From NCBI RefSeq assembly GCF_009728735.1, contig NZ_CP024637.1, positions 30,940-94,939 of the forward strand: a stretch of 64,000 bases of DNA, read 5' to 3'. Positions 8,690-17,161 of this stretch are shown one piece after another. Within the stretch, counting starts at the first letter, position 1. Every line of letters starts with the position of its first letter. Under the pieces are notes generated by a model, which was given only the letters and a program-made list of their open reading frames with translations, was not told the origin of the DNA and made no database searches. The DNA comes from Pantoea phytobeneficialis. GTDB taxonomy: Bacteria > Pseudomonadota > Gammaproteobacteria > Enterobacterales > Enterobacteriaceae. Position numbers and translations under genes: made by a program.

Positions 8690-9238
8690 GTGACCCCGCC
8701 GATTGACATTATCGCCGCCGGATTAGTGCGTGAACGCCAGCGCGCCGGGCTTTCGCTGACAGAAGTGGCACGCCGCGCCGGTGTCGCTAAATCTACCCTC
8801 TCTCAGTTGGAAGCAGGCAACGGCAATCCCAGCATCGAAACACTGTGGTCGTTATGTGTCGCGCTGAATATTCCGTTTGCCCGACTGATGGAGCCGGAAG
8901 TGAAGCGTTTGCAGGTGATCCGCAAAGGCGAAGGGATGGTGGTGTCTGCCGAACTGGCCGATTATCAGGCCGCATTGCTGGCCAGTTGCCCACCGGGCGG
9001 CCGCCGCGACCTTTATCTGATCACCAGCCAGCCAGGCGCACCGCGTGCCTCTAAACCCCATCCGCCGGGTTCGGTGGAACATGTGATTATCGCGCAGGGT
9101 CGCGCACTGGTCGGTCCCAGCGATGCGCCAGTGCTGCTCGGCCCCGGCGATTATATTTGTTATCCCGCAGATGAACCGCATCTGTTTGAAGCGCTGGAGC
9201 CAAACACCCTGGCCGTGCAGTTGTCGGAGCAAAATTAA
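8690..9238 (+). CDS. XRE-family regulator with C-terminal cupin domain
   Basis: 182 residues: an N-terminal HTH_3 (RERQRAGLSLTEVARRAGVAKSTLSQLEAGNGNPSIETLW, residues 10-48) and a C-terminal cupin sensor (HPPGSVEHVIIAQGRALVG, LLGPGDYICYPADEPHLFEAL). The start is GTG at 8690 preceded by AGGAG. Divergent from azlCD, which it likely regulates; the cupin presumably senses an amino acid or related metabolite (inference). Confidence 0.9.
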   Translation: MTPPIDIIAAGLVRERQRAGLSLTEVARRAGVAKSTLSQLEAGNGNPSIETLWSLCVALNIPFARLMEPEVKRLQVIRKGEGMVVSAELADYQAALLASCPPGGRRDLYLITSQPGAPRASKPHPPGSVEHVIIAQGRALVGPSDAPVLLGPGDYICYPADEPHLFEALEPNTLAVQLSEQN

Positions 9239-9247
9239 TGACTGACA

Positions 9248-9406
9248 CGTAGCAGCGCGGTTTACCGCGCGGGTTTGCCGACATCATGCACAGAATCGCG
9301 CAATAAATTGCGCCGCTACGGTTACGTTCAGCCCTTAGCGGCGCGGTTTACCGCGCGAGGTTTCCGACATAATGCACAGCATTGCGCAATAAATTGCGCC
9401 GCTACG
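9248..9406. repeat. Two tandem REP-like inverted pairs
   Basis: Unit A 9248-9320 and unit B 9335-9406. Each has GCGCGGTTTACCGCGCG followed, after about 25 bases, by GCGCAATAAATTGCGCCGC. The stems differ from the common GCGCGATTTATCGCGC form only by paired changes (GGT/ACC, AAT/ATT) that keep base pairing. Located between two convergent genes. Confidence 0.8.
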
Positions 9407-9437
9407 GAATCAGCCAATATTTCCCGTCAGTACAGGA

Positions 9438-10676
9438 TTATTTTGCGGTATAAGGTGTGCCACCCACATGCACTTTATAGATGCGGAAATTCGGCACCGG
9501 CGGATTATCAAAATTCATCTCACCACCGACCCAGCTGTTAAGGTGATTGCTGACAAAATAGAGATCGCCGTGCGGTCCCCAACCAATGGTATCGGGCCAG
9601 GCAATCGCATCGCTGGTGACGAAAGGCGTGACCTTACCGGTTTTGCCATCCCGTTTCATCAGGCCGTTAAGCGTCAGCGCCGTCAGGTAAAGATTGCCCT
9701 GACGGTCTGCCGTGATGCCATCGGTATTGGACGGCAGCACCGTGTCCACTTTGATCGCCTTTTCGATTTGCGCTTCGCTGTTGCTGAAATTGCGCAGCAC
9801 TGAAGTCGGTACTTTCAGCAGCCGATTGCCGGTAAGGTTAGTCCAGTAGAGCGTTTTCTTATCGCCAGACAGCGCGATACCGTCAGCACCGGTCAACATC
9901 GGATTGGCTTTGCCGTCTTTGTCCTTCAGTACCTTTTCGCCGTGGATGCTGAAGGTGAAACCGGGTTGATCGTTAACCCATTCCGGCGCAGATAACACCC
10001 GTTTTGCCTCCCCGGTCTTCATTTTATACACCAGCAAACCGCCTTTCAGCGGATGACACATGATGCCGGAATCGGTGATGTACACCACGCCTGCGTCGTT
10101 ATCCACTGCGACGTCATTCAGGAACGAACAGGTAAAGTCGACTTGATCGTTAGTAAAGGTATAACGCGCCACTTCTTTATTTTTATTCAAATCCCAGGCG
10201 ATCAGCTTTTCATCACCCGCTTTATTGGGTGCACCCGCAATATGCCCTTGATCGAGAATCCACATCACGTTGTTGCGATCAATTTCAAATCCCAGCACCG
10301 CTTTTAAACCCTGTGGATTATGTACGTCGTTCATCGCTTCGCTGGGAAAGGGTTGCAGCAGCCATTGCCCGTCCTTTTTCACCAGTTTCGACAAGGTTGC
10401 CGGGACTTCCGGGCCGCCCCAGCGGGCGGTGCTGACGTACAGGTTACCCTGTGCATCAACCTTCACGCCGTGCAGCATAGCCTTGGTGTCATTGTTTTTC
10501 CACGCGGCCGCCGCTGCCGGATCGCTCAGGTCATACGGCAGGCGATTCCATTCTGCGACCACATCCAGTTTAGGTTGCGTCGCCGCCAGTGCCGGTAAGC
10601 CAACGCCGGCTGCGGTCAACAGCAGGAGAGATGCAGACCATTTTTTTAGCGGATAGGAGGGAGATGCATAGAACAT
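9438..10676 (-). CDS. Secreted royal-jelly/yellow-family beta-propeller protein (SMP-30/lactonase-like)
   Basis: 412 residues with a Sec signal peptide (basic KK, hydrophobic SASLLLLTAAGVGLPALA, cleavage near residue 32), so periplasmic. The mature part has repeated blades such as FEIDRNNVMWILDQG, VVYITDSG, LYWTNLTGNRLLKVPT and DGITADRQGNLYLTAL, matching the major royal jelly protein/yellow family related to SMP-30 gluconolactonases. A sugar-lactone hydrolase role is plausible but unproven. It is divergent from the MFS/dehydrogenase operon, and its promoter has a perfect palindrome with the same ACATGT core found there, suggesting one regulon. Confidence 0.82.
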   Translation of the reverse strand: MFYASPSYPLKKWSASLLLLTAAGVGLPALAATQPKLDVVAEWNRLPYDLSDPAAAAAWKNNDTKAMLHGVKVDAQGNLYVSTARWGGPEVPATLSKLVKKDGQWLLQPFPSEAMNDVHNPQGLKAVLGFEIDRNNVMWILDQGHIAGAPNKAGDEKLIAWDLNKNKEVARYTFTNDQVDFTCSFLNDVAVDNDAGVVYITDSGIMCHPLKGGLLVYKMKTGEAKRVLSAPEWVNDQPGFTFSIHGEKVLKDKDGKANPMLTGADGIALSGDKKTLYWTNLTGNRLLKVPTSVLRNFSNSEAQIEKAIKVDTVLPSNTDGITADRQGNLYLTALTLNGLMKRDGKTGKVTPFVTSDAIAWPDTIGWGPHGDLYFVSNHLNSWVGGEMNFDNPPVPNFRIYKVHVGGTPYTAK

Positions 10677-10719
10677 AGTTTTACCCCTGAAGGATGGTTT
10701 TATTGTGATTATTTGTCGA

Positions 10720-10737
10720 ATTCTGACATGTCAGAAT
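10720..10737. promoter_or_regulatory. Perfect 18-bp palindrome, operator candidate
   Basis: ATTCTGACATGTCAGAAT is a perfect palindrome 44 bases before the start of the secreted propeller gene. It is the strongest member of a site family (CTnACATGTnAG) repeated through the cluster. Confidence 0.7.
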
Positions 10738-10972
10738 CTAGCATTCATTGGCAACAGGTAAAGGGGGTAACTGGCGATTTTGCATACGGCCTCACAAAAT
10801 CGATTGCAGACATCAGCGTGGCTTATAGCGGCCATCAGTCGGGGTGATATGAGAGAATATACCCACTTCTGTTTGCTGGCGGCATTTGCTCACCTGGTCG
10901 GCTCGGTGAATTTAAAGAAACAAAAAATAATCTATCGATATGATAAAAAAGGAAATTAATGAAATTATAAAA

Positions 10973-10984
10973 CTAACATGTTAC
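10973..10984. promoter_or_regulatory. ACATGT-core operator candidate
   Basis: CTAACATGTTAC, with palindromic core TAACATGTTA. Lies in the AT-rich middle of the divergent region. Confidence 0.5.
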
Positions 10985-11042
10985 TGATCATTTTCTGAAT
11001 TTTTCCTGATCCTGCAAAATCCATGCTCAACCCGTCTCTCTG

Positions 11043-11058
11043 CGTGATAAGCATCACA
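11043..11058. promoter_or_regulatory. CRP-like binding site
   Basis: CGTGATAAGCATCACA matches the TGTGA-N6-TCACA pattern with one mismatch, upstream of the MFS gene; consistent with catabolite control of a carbon-source operon. Confidence 0.5.
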
Positions 11059-11104
11059 CTAACGCGTTAACCGCTGCCGTTTTTGTGATCAATTTAGCAA
11101 ATGA

Positions 11105-11156
11105 CTAACATGTAGCTAACTTTATGTCCGCCACCTGATAGATTTGTGACATGTCA
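11105..11156. promoter_or_regulatory. Two ACATGT-core operator candidates before the MFS gene
   Basis: CTAACATGTAG (11105-11115, imperfect) and TGACATGTCA (11147-11156, perfect 10-bp palindrome), about 40 bases apart, i.e. close to four helical turns, so a dimer could bind the same face twice. Confidence 0.55.
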
Positions 11157-11314
11157 GTTTTAACCCAGTGACATTCAGCGCGAAGTTAACGTCAGCGCAA
11201 AGCAAAGGGATTACCTCAACCTTGCTTTGTACCGCCACCCACCAGGGAGCAGACGTTCGCTTTTCGCGGCTTCTCACGCTGTCATTCAATCGTATAAGAA
11301 TCAGGAAAGCAGCC

Positions 11315-12658
11315 ATGAGCACTTTGACAGAGAATAAGGCGCGCGACCTCGTTAGCGACCTTGAACACAGTACCATCCGTAAAATCATCACCATGCTGGT
11401 CCCGTTGATGGTGGCGATGTATGTGGTGGCCTATATCGATCGACAAAACATCAGTTTCGCCAAGTTGCAGATGGTCAGCAGCCTCGGCTGGAGTGAATCG
11501 GCTTTTGGCTTAGGGTCGTCGTTATTTTTTATCGGCTACCTGATTTTTAGCGTTCCGGGCAACCTGATCCTGTCGAAGGTCGGGGCAAAACGCTGGTTTG
11601 CCTTAAGCCTTGCCGCCTGGGGCATCATCACTGTCGCCCTCGCCTTCACGCAAAGCCTGACCATGTTCTACAGCCTGCGTTTCGTGCTAGGTCTGGCGGA
11701 AGCCAGCTTCTACCCAGGTCTGATTTACTACTCAACGCAGTGGTTCCCGACTAAATATCGCCCACGCATCGTCGGTTTTCTGGTTACCGCCAGCATGTTC
11801 GCCAATATGATTGGCGCACCGCTGAACGGCGCGTTGCTGAGTATGCACGGCATTATGGGTTATGAGGGTTGGCAGTGGTTGTTCCTGATGACCGGTTTGC
11901 TGGCGATTTTGCTGATCATCCCGGTGATGGCCTGGTTCCCGATTAGCCCGACCCATGCCACCTTCCTGACACGCGAGCAGAAGCAGTGGCTGTCGCAGCG
12001 CCTGGAGGAAGAACGCCGCCAGGAGAGCGATAAGTCCGTCGATACCCTGTTTAAATCGCTGACCGATAAACGCGTGCTGTCGCTGGCGCTGGTGTACGGT
12101 TTTATCTGCTTCGGTGCCTATGGCATCAGCTACTGGATGCCCACCATCGTCAAATCCTTCGGCGTCTCTGATATGACCAACGGCTTCGTCAATATGATCC
12201 CCTGGGCGTTGGTGATGATCATGTTGCGTTGGCTGACGCACAAACCGGAACGCACCAATAACCCGTTCGTTAACGTCGCCCTGCCGATGTTCACTTCCGC
12301 CGCCTGTCTGATTGGTTCAGTGTGGTTCGCCAGCCAGCCGGTCATTAGTTTCGCCTTTATCTGCGGGGTGGTGCTGTCGGTGTTCGCTATCCAGCCCTGC
12401 TTCTGGAATCTGACCAAATTCCTTTCCGGTGCTTCAGCGGCGGCGGGAATCGCGATTATCAACTCGCTGGCTAACCTCGGCGGCTTCTTCGCCCAGAACA
12501 CCATTCCACTGGTACGTGACCAAATGCAAAGCGCGACCGCACCGATGGTGTATCTGAGCATCGTCATGTTGGTCGGTGGGATCAGCACCGTGATGATCAT
12601 CAAATGGCTGCAACGCCAGCGCGAACCCGCCACCGCCGCCCCCATGCCAGGTCACTAA
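11315..12658 (+). CDS. MFS transporter, anion:cation symporter family (sugar-acid type)
   Basis: 447 residues, 12 predicted membrane helices. The first helix region MVAMYVVAYIDRQNISFAKLQM and the loop GLAEASFYPGLIYYSTQWFPTKYR are hallmarks of the ACS family (GudP, tartrate, phthalate-like porters). ATG 11315 is preceded by AGGAAAG. It leads an operon with a hydroxyacid dehydrogenase, RraA-like protein and PfkB kinase; import of a sugar acid or related organic acid is inferred. Two ACATGT-core sites lie upstream and two more lie between it and the next gene. Confidence 0.87.
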   Translation: MSTLTENKARDLVSDLEHSTIRKIITMLVPLMVAMYVVAYIDRQNISFAKLQMVSSLGWSESAFGLGSSLFFIGYLIFSVPGNLILSKVGAKRWFALSLAAWGIITVALAFTQSLTMFYSLRFVLGLAEASFYPGLIYYSTQWFPTKYRPRIVGFLVTASMFANMIGAPLNGALLSMHGIMGYEGWQWLFLMTGLLAILLIIPVMAWFPISPTHATFLTREQKQWLSQRLEEERRQESDKSVDTLFKSLTDKRVLSLALVYGFICFGAYGISYWMPTIVKSFGVSDMTNGFVNMIPWALVMIMLRWLTHKPERTNNPFVNVALPMFTSAACLIGSVWFASQPVISFAFICGVVLSVFAIQPCFWNLTKFLSGASAAAGIAIINSLANLGGFFAQNTIPLVRDQMQSATAPMVYLSIVMLVGGISTVMIIKWLQRQREPATAAPMPGH

Positions 12659-12674
12659 TCTGACATTTCAGATT
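12657..12674. promoter_or_regulatory. Near-perfect palindrome, operator candidate
   Basis: AATCTGACATTTCAGATT (one centre mismatch) spans the stop codon of the MFS gene. Same family as 10720 and 12757. Confidence 0.6.
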
Positions 12675-12756
12675 AAAACAATAAATGTGAAGTAAATCAC
12701 CATTATCAGAATAACCCGTTGCTGATACCGGTTGGTATCGGCAACATAAATTAAAA

Positions 12757-12768
12757 CTAACATGTCAG
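12757..12768. promoter_or_regulatory. ACATGT-core operator candidate before the dehydrogenase gene
   Basis: CTAACATGTCAG, 17 bases before the dehydrogenase ATG. It implies an internal promoter under the same control as the MFS gene. The site contains an in-frame ATG (12762) that is not the likely start. Confidence 0.6.
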
Positions 12769-12785
12769 TTTTTAAGAAGGTCGTC

Positions 12786-13745
12786 ATGAAAAAGATTGTG
12801 GTTCTTGAACCGGGTTACGAGCATTACCGCGAAGAAGAAGCCATTCTCGCCGCCTTTCATCCTGAATTTGTGGTCGTCCCTGCCAATGCCTCCCAGGAAA
12901 CGAAACGGGAGCAGCTGCGTGACGCCGATGCCGTGATGCTGCGTGAAGCGCGTCTTGATAGCAGCCTGATCGCCGCACTCGATAAATGTCAGGTGATTGT
13001 GCGCTACGGCGTGGGGGTCGATAACGTCGACCTCGTGGCCGCCAAAGCGAAAGGGATTTATGTCGCGAACGTACCGGATTACGGCTCCGAAGACGTGGCC
13101 GAACACGCGCTGGCGTTGTTGCTGGCCGCTACGCGCCGCATAACCTCGCGCGATCATCAGGTCCATCACGGCCAGTGGAATATTGGTCAGGCCGAGCCGA
13201 TGTTTCGCATGAGCGGCAAAGTGCTGGGCATTGTTGGCTTTGGCCGCATCGCGCGCTGCCTCGCCGCCAAAGCGCGTGGCATCGGTTTTCGCTCCCTGCT
13301 GGTGTGCGATCCGCTGCTGGATGCGCAAGCCGCTGAAGATGCCGGTGTGGTGCGTGTCTCGCTGGAAACGCTGTGTCGCGAAGCCGATTTCATCTCCCTC
13401 CATGTCCCGTTGTCGGAGAAAACCCGCCATCTGATCGGTGCTGAACAGTTGGCGCTGATGAAACCCTCCAGTGTGCTGGTGAACACGTCGCGCGGCGGCC
13501 TGATCGATGAAACTGCCCTGTTCCACGCACTGCAAAACCGTCAGTTATTTGCTGCTGGCCTTGACGTGTTCGAACAGGAACCGATCCGCGCCGACCATCC
13601 GCTGCTGACGTTATCCAACGTGATCTGTACCGACCATACCGCCTGGTTCACCGAAGAGTCGGTGATTGAACTGCAACGCAAAGCCGCGCAGGAAGTGCTG
13701 CGTGTCTTTGAAGGCAACAAACCCCTGAATTGGGTGAATCGCTAA
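12786..13745 (+). CDS. D-2-hydroxyacid dehydrogenase (CtBP/phosphoglycerate dehydrogenase-like)
   Basis: 319 residues of the NAD(P)-dependent D-isomer 2-hydroxyacid dehydrogenase family. Rossmann loop GIVGFGRIA near residues 145-155, catalytic Arg in NTSRGG, Glu in FEQEP and His in TDHTAWF are all visible. ATG 12786 is chosen over 12762 because AAGAAGG precedes it and 12762 lies in an operator. It would interconvert a 2-hydroxy acid and a 2-oxo acid; the neighbouring RraA-like aldolase and sugar kinase suggest a sugar-acid route. Specific substrate unknown. Confidence 0.87.
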   Translation: MKKIVVLEPGYEHYREEEAILAAFHPEFVVVPANASQETKREQLRDADAVMLREARLDSSLIAALDKCQVIVRYGVGVDNVDLVAAKAKGIYVANVPDYGSEDVAEHALALLLAATRRITSRDHQVHHGQWNIGQAEPMFRMSGKVLGIVGFGRIARCLAAKARGIGFRSLLVCDPLLDAQAAEDAGVVRVSLETLCREADFISLHVPLSEKTRHLIGAEQLALMKPSSVLVNTSRGGLIDETALFHALQNRQLFAAGLDVFEQEPIRADHPLLTLSNVICTDHTAWFTEESVIELQRKAAQEVLRVFEGNKPLNWVNR

Positions 13746-13773
13746 TCACCCGCCCTGCCAAGAGGAAAACAAG

Positions 13774-14430
13774 ATGTATAGCAAAGAGATTATTGACGGT
13801 TATCGCGCCATTTTTTCTACCGCATCGATTGCCGATGCCTGCGACCAGATTGTCGGTCAAACCATGTTTCTGCCGTTTGAGGTGAAAAACCGTATCAATG
13901 ACAAGAAGATCGTCGGCCCGGCCGTCACGATTCTGGAAGATGTCACAGACGAAAAATTACCACCGCAACACGCACTGGATGCCATTGATGAGTCCGAAGC
14001 GGGTTCAGTGATTGTCATTGGCGGCAGCCCGGCGCTGGAGAACGTTGCCGTCTGGGGTGGACTGATGACCGCAGGTGCGGTCGCCAATAAACATGAAGGC
14101 GCGGTGCTGATGGGCGGTGTACGCGACCTTACTGAGATCCGCCGTGATTACGATTTCCCGGTTTACGCCAAAACCGTCACCCCTGGCACCACGTTGGGTC
14201 GTTTCAAAACCCTTGATGCGAATGTCGCGCTGAAGCTGGGTGAAGTGACCATTCACCCTGGTGACCTGATTGTTGGTGATGTTGATGGCGTGGTTTGTGT
14301 GCCGAAAGCCCACGTTGATGCGGTGCTGGAACTGTCCAAATCCATCGACCAGCGCGAGCTGGAGCAGGCTAAGCTGATTATCCAGTCAGGATCGCTGCGC
14401 GAAGGCCTGGCTAAATACGGCCGCATTTAA
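13774..14430 (+). CDS. RraA-like protein / 4-hydroxy-4-methyl-2-oxoglutarate aldolase family
   Basis: 218 residues. GGLMTAGAVANKHEGAVLMGGVRDLTEI and VTIHPGDLIVGDVDGVVCVPK are the hallmark region of the RraA/HMG-CHA aldolase family: the R-D pair of GGVRD contacts substrate carboxylate and metal. In catabolic operons such members are usually class II pyruvate aldolases rather than RNase E inhibitors. Ribosome site GAGG before the ATG. Position between dehydrogenase and kinase suggests retro-aldol cleavage of the 2-oxo acid made by the dehydrogenase (inference). Confidence 0.83.
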   Translation: MYSKEIIDGYRAIFSTASIADACDQIVGQTMFLPFEVKNRINDKKIVGPAVTILEDVTDEKLPPQHALDAIDESEAGSVIVIGGSPALENVAVWGGLMTAGAVANKHEGAVLMGGVRDLTEIRRDYDFPVYAKTVTPGTTLGRFKTLDANVALKLGEVTIHPGDLIVGDVDGVVCVPKAHVDAVLELSKSIDQRELEQAKLIIQSGSLREGLAKYGRI

Positions 14431-14481
14431 CCGTGAGAAGCGGCCCGGTACCCTGCTGTGGCCGCCTGACAGGACAACATA

Positions 14482-15414
14482 ATGAAAGATCTGGATATTC
14501 TCTCCTTCGGTGAACCACTGTACGAATTCAGTCAGTTACCGCAGGCACAACAACCGGTCAGCTATCTTAGCGGTTATGGCGGCGACACCTCGAACTTTGC
14601 CGTCAGCGCCGCTCGTCAGGGTGCCAGGGTGGCGATGTTTACACAGCTCGGCAACGATGTGTTTGGCGATCAATTTGTCGCGTTGTGGCAGCAGGAAAAT
14701 GTCCGATGCGACTGGGTGCTGCGCCACGAAGAGGCGCCGACCGGTATCTATTTTATCAGTCACGACGCCAGCGGCCACCATTTCACCTTTTATCGCAAAG
14801 GCTCTGCGGCTTCACGTCTGCGTCCGAAGGACTTACCGGAAGCCGCGATTGCCGCGGCAAAACTGCTGCATACCTCCGCCATTACCCTGGCGATCAGTGA
14901 CAACGCCTGCGACAGCGTCTTTGCCGCACTGGAACTGGCATGTAACCATCAAACGTTGACTTCTTTCGATACCAATCTGCGCCTGAAACTGTGGCCGCTG
15001 GCCCGCGCTCGTGCGGTGATCCATGAGGTTGCGCGTCTGGTGGATATTTGTATGCCAAGCCTTGATGAGGCGCGACTGTTGACCGGCTTACAGGATGCCG
15101 ATGCCATTGCCGATTTTTATCTGCATCTTGGCGTGAAACACGTCGTATTGAAAATGGGCAGTGAAGGCGCGATGTATGCCAGCGCAGAGGAACGCGTGGT
15201 GGCGACCGGGCACCAGGTCGCCACTGTCGATGCAACCGGCGCGGGCGATTGCTTCTCGGGTGCCTTCCTGACTCGATTGCTGGCGGGCGATGCCGCGCGA
15301 AACGCCCTGCACTACGCTAACGCCGCCGCCGCGCTTACCACCACCGGCTATGGCGCAGTCGCGCCAATTCCCACCCGTGCGCAGGTTGAGGCCTTTTTGC
15401 ACCAGGCGCGTTAA
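14482..15414 (+). CDS. PfkB-family sugar kinase (2-keto-3-deoxygluconate kinase-like)
   Basis: 310 residues with the ribokinase/PfkB signatures: an N-terminal GGDTSNFAVSAARQG substrate region and VDATGAGDCFSGAFLTRLL near residue 250, whose GAGD Asp is the catalytic base. Best resemblance by eye is to 2-dehydro-3-deoxygluconate kinases (FDTNLRLKLW is the KDGK-type FDxNxRxxLW). Last gene of the operon; followed by an inverted repeat that may terminate it. Confidence 0.85.
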   Translation: MKDLDILSFGEPLYEFSQLPQAQQPVSYLSGYGGDTSNFAVSAARQGARVAMFTQLGNDVFGDQFVALWQQENVRCDWVLRHEEAPTGIYFISHDASGHHFTFYRKGSAASRLRPKDLPEAAIAAAKLLHTSAITLAISDNACDSVFAALELACNHQTLTSFDTNLRLKLWPLARARAVIHEVARLVDICMPSLDEARLLTGLQDADAIADFYLHLGVKHVVLKMGSEGAMYASAEERVVATGHQVATVDATGAGDCFSGAFLTRLLAGDAARNALHYANAAAALTTTGYGAVAPIPTRAQVEAFLHQAR

Positions 15415-15419
15415 ATCCT

Positions 15420-15458
15420 GTGCCAGCCCATTCTCACCACTTTCGACAGGGCTGGCAC
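15420..15458. terminator. Terminator-like inverted repeat between convergent genes
   Basis: GTGCCAGCCC (15420-15429) pairs perfectly with GGGCTGGCAC (15449-15458). No T-tract follows closely, so it may be a bidirectional or Rho-assisted element between the kinase and the convergent acyltransferase gene. Confidence 0.5.
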
Positions 15459-15462
15459 GGTC

Positions 15463-16590
15463 TCAAAGTCTTGCCGCCACCGGCACTGCGGCTTTCTTCG
15501 TCTTCACCTTTAACCCGAACAACATTGATGCGATACGCGATCGTTTGATGAGCAAATAGCACAGGGTACTGAAAGCGACGCCAATGAAGCAGTTGATCAG
15601 GACATAGATAATCGACAGATTGGCTGGCAACCAGACATCCATCAGCCAGGAGAAAGTGATCACCACCGGATAATGCAACAGATAAATAATCAGCGCGGAA
15701 TCGACCACGCCGGTAAGTAACGGATTTTCCTTTACCGGCAGGCGTTCAAAGATAAATACCAGCCAGTAAGCAAGCTGGAACGAGAGAACGCTACCTGCCA
15801 GCACCGGCAGATATTTTAACGCGCTGGCAATATGATGATGAGCAACGACGTAAAATCCCAGCCAGGTAACCAGCGCCATTCCCGCAATCAACCACTTATT
15901 TATTATCCAGGAATTGACGTAAGTGGCTATTTTCTCGCGATTAACGTACAACGCATAGCCAGCCGCATAGTACACCAGAAAACGCGCAGTCACCGGCACC
16001 AACTCGATAAACTCCCCCTGCCCTTTAACCAGGAACTTAAGAAAGAAGCAGATGTTGGCAAGCGCAATCAGGGTCACCAGTAGCCACGGCAGTGATAATC
16101 GTTCGAGCTGTCTGGCAGCAAATTGATAAAATACCGGGGGGATGACTAATGACATCACTGACAGTGAAACCAGGAACCACAAGTGATGCATCATTGAATA
16201 ACTGTGTAACCAGCCAGCTAACGTTAACGGCGTTCCTTTCATTTGCCAGGCAATAATATACATCAGCGGTGGCAGGAATAAATACGCGGTAATAAGCGGA
16301 GCCAGAACTCGCTTCAAGCGATTATCACGAAACATCTGCTGCCCTTTACGTAATACCACCAGGGCAGAAAACATCCCCGAAAGAAAGAAAAACACCTCCA
16401 TCCTGAAAGTATGGAACATGCTGAGGAAAGCGGTAAATAACTCCGATGGATCACGCTGCGCAACATAATACCAGCCATTTTCACCCGGAAGACTTCTTGA
16501 AGCATGTAAGAGAACACCCTCAAGAATTAATCCCGCGCGCAGCAAATCCAGGCCGATGTTTCGGCCAGACAAAAACGACGGCGTATTCAT
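15463..16590 (-). CDS. Acyltransferase family 3 membrane protein
   Basis: 375 residues with about ten membrane helices. The opening GRNIGLDLLRAGLILEGVLLHAS and the FFFLSGMFSALVVLRKG block with following basic residues are typical of acyltransferase_3 (OafA/NodX-like) enzymes that acetylate or succinylate sugars; His residues in the first helix region fit the catalytic role. ATG 16590 is used because AGGTG lies just upstream; a GTG two codons earlier is less likely. It may modify a surface glycan; it lies tail-on to the sugar-acid operon and head-to-head across AT-rich DNA with a secreted SGNH hydrolase gene. Confidence 0.85.
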   Translation of the reverse strand: MNTPSFLSGRNIGLDLLRAGLILEGVLLHASRSLPGENGWYYVAQRDPSELFTAFLSMFHTFRMEVFFFLSGMFSALVVLRKGQQMFRDNRLKRVLAPLITAYLFLPPLMYIIAWQMKGTPLTLAGWLHSYSMMHHLWFLVSLSVMSLVIPPVFYQFAARQLERLSLPWLLVTLIALANICFFLKFLVKGQGEFIELVPVTARFLVYYAAGYALYVNREKIATYVNSWIINKWLIAGMALVTWLGFYVVAHHHIASALKYLPVLAGSVLSFQLAYWLVFIFERLPVKENPLLTGVVDSALIIYLLHYPVVITFSWLMDVWLPANLSIIYVLINCFIGVAFSTLCYLLIKRSRIASMLFGLKVKTKKAAVPVAARL

Positions 16591-17161
16591 GTTCACACCT
16601 CGAAGATGAATTATTTAAAGGACGTGATACTGATGAGATTGATGCTAACAGTTCGTATGGTTGTTTAGCGTTCGTTTACACATTTTAGGAAAATCGCTAT
16701 TGCAAAATCTTGTCAACTCTAAAGAAAAATTAATCCTGATAAGATTAACCTGATAAAGCGAAGCGTAACTTGATGAATTAATGTGATATCATCGAGGTTA
16801 AGATAAAACTCACTAACTGGATGATTTATCTAATGTGACAAAAGCATTTCACTAAAAAGCAGGTATCCTTACAATAGGTTTGCATATGATTACAATGTAA
16901 AGAATATATAATCAGTTTTCGATCAAAATAAAATAATAAAAATAAATACCGCTAAACAAATAATTCAAAAAGGAAAGGGGAAATAATCGTATCACCATGA
17001 TTTTAAATAAAATAATAAAAAATCACCAGGTTCAATTAACAATATCTTTAGAATTGCGCAAGGTTTAGGAATGCTCTTATGGTATTTATTATGCCTGAAC
17101 GTGGCATATATACTCTTTTCATCAGAAGCTATTCACACTCCAAAGAAAAGGCAGATTAGCG
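16591..17161. other. AT-rich intergenic region
   Basis: About 570 bases with markedly lower GC than the flanks and long A/T runs, holding promoters for the divergent acyltransferase and SGNH genes. No open frame with a ribosome site or recognisable RNA was found. The low GC suggests acquired DNA or a curved, H-NS-type regulatory segment (inference). Confidence 0.45.

Larger units (their letters stand above)
10677..11314. promoter_or_regulatory. Divergent regulatory region of the sugar-acid cluster
   Basis: 638 bases between the propeller gene and the MFS gene with no convincing gene. It holds four ACATGT-core sites (10720-10737, 10973-10984, 11105-11115, 11147-11156) and a CRP-like site (11043-11058). 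An in-frame upstream extension of the MFS frame to 11168 is judged untranslated because the first ATG with a ribosome site is 11315. Confidence 0.6.

Noticed and set aside
12765..13535. Open frame of 256 codons antisense to the hydroxyacid dehydrogenase
   Set aside because: Shadow of a GC-rich coding strand; the plus-strand enzyme has all catalytic motifs, the antisense product has none.
13774..14430. RNase E inhibitor RraA
   Set aside because: The fold is RraA-like, but the gene lies in a catabolic operon with a dehydrogenase and sugar kinase, where pyruvate-aldolase members occur; RNase E regulation is unlikely.
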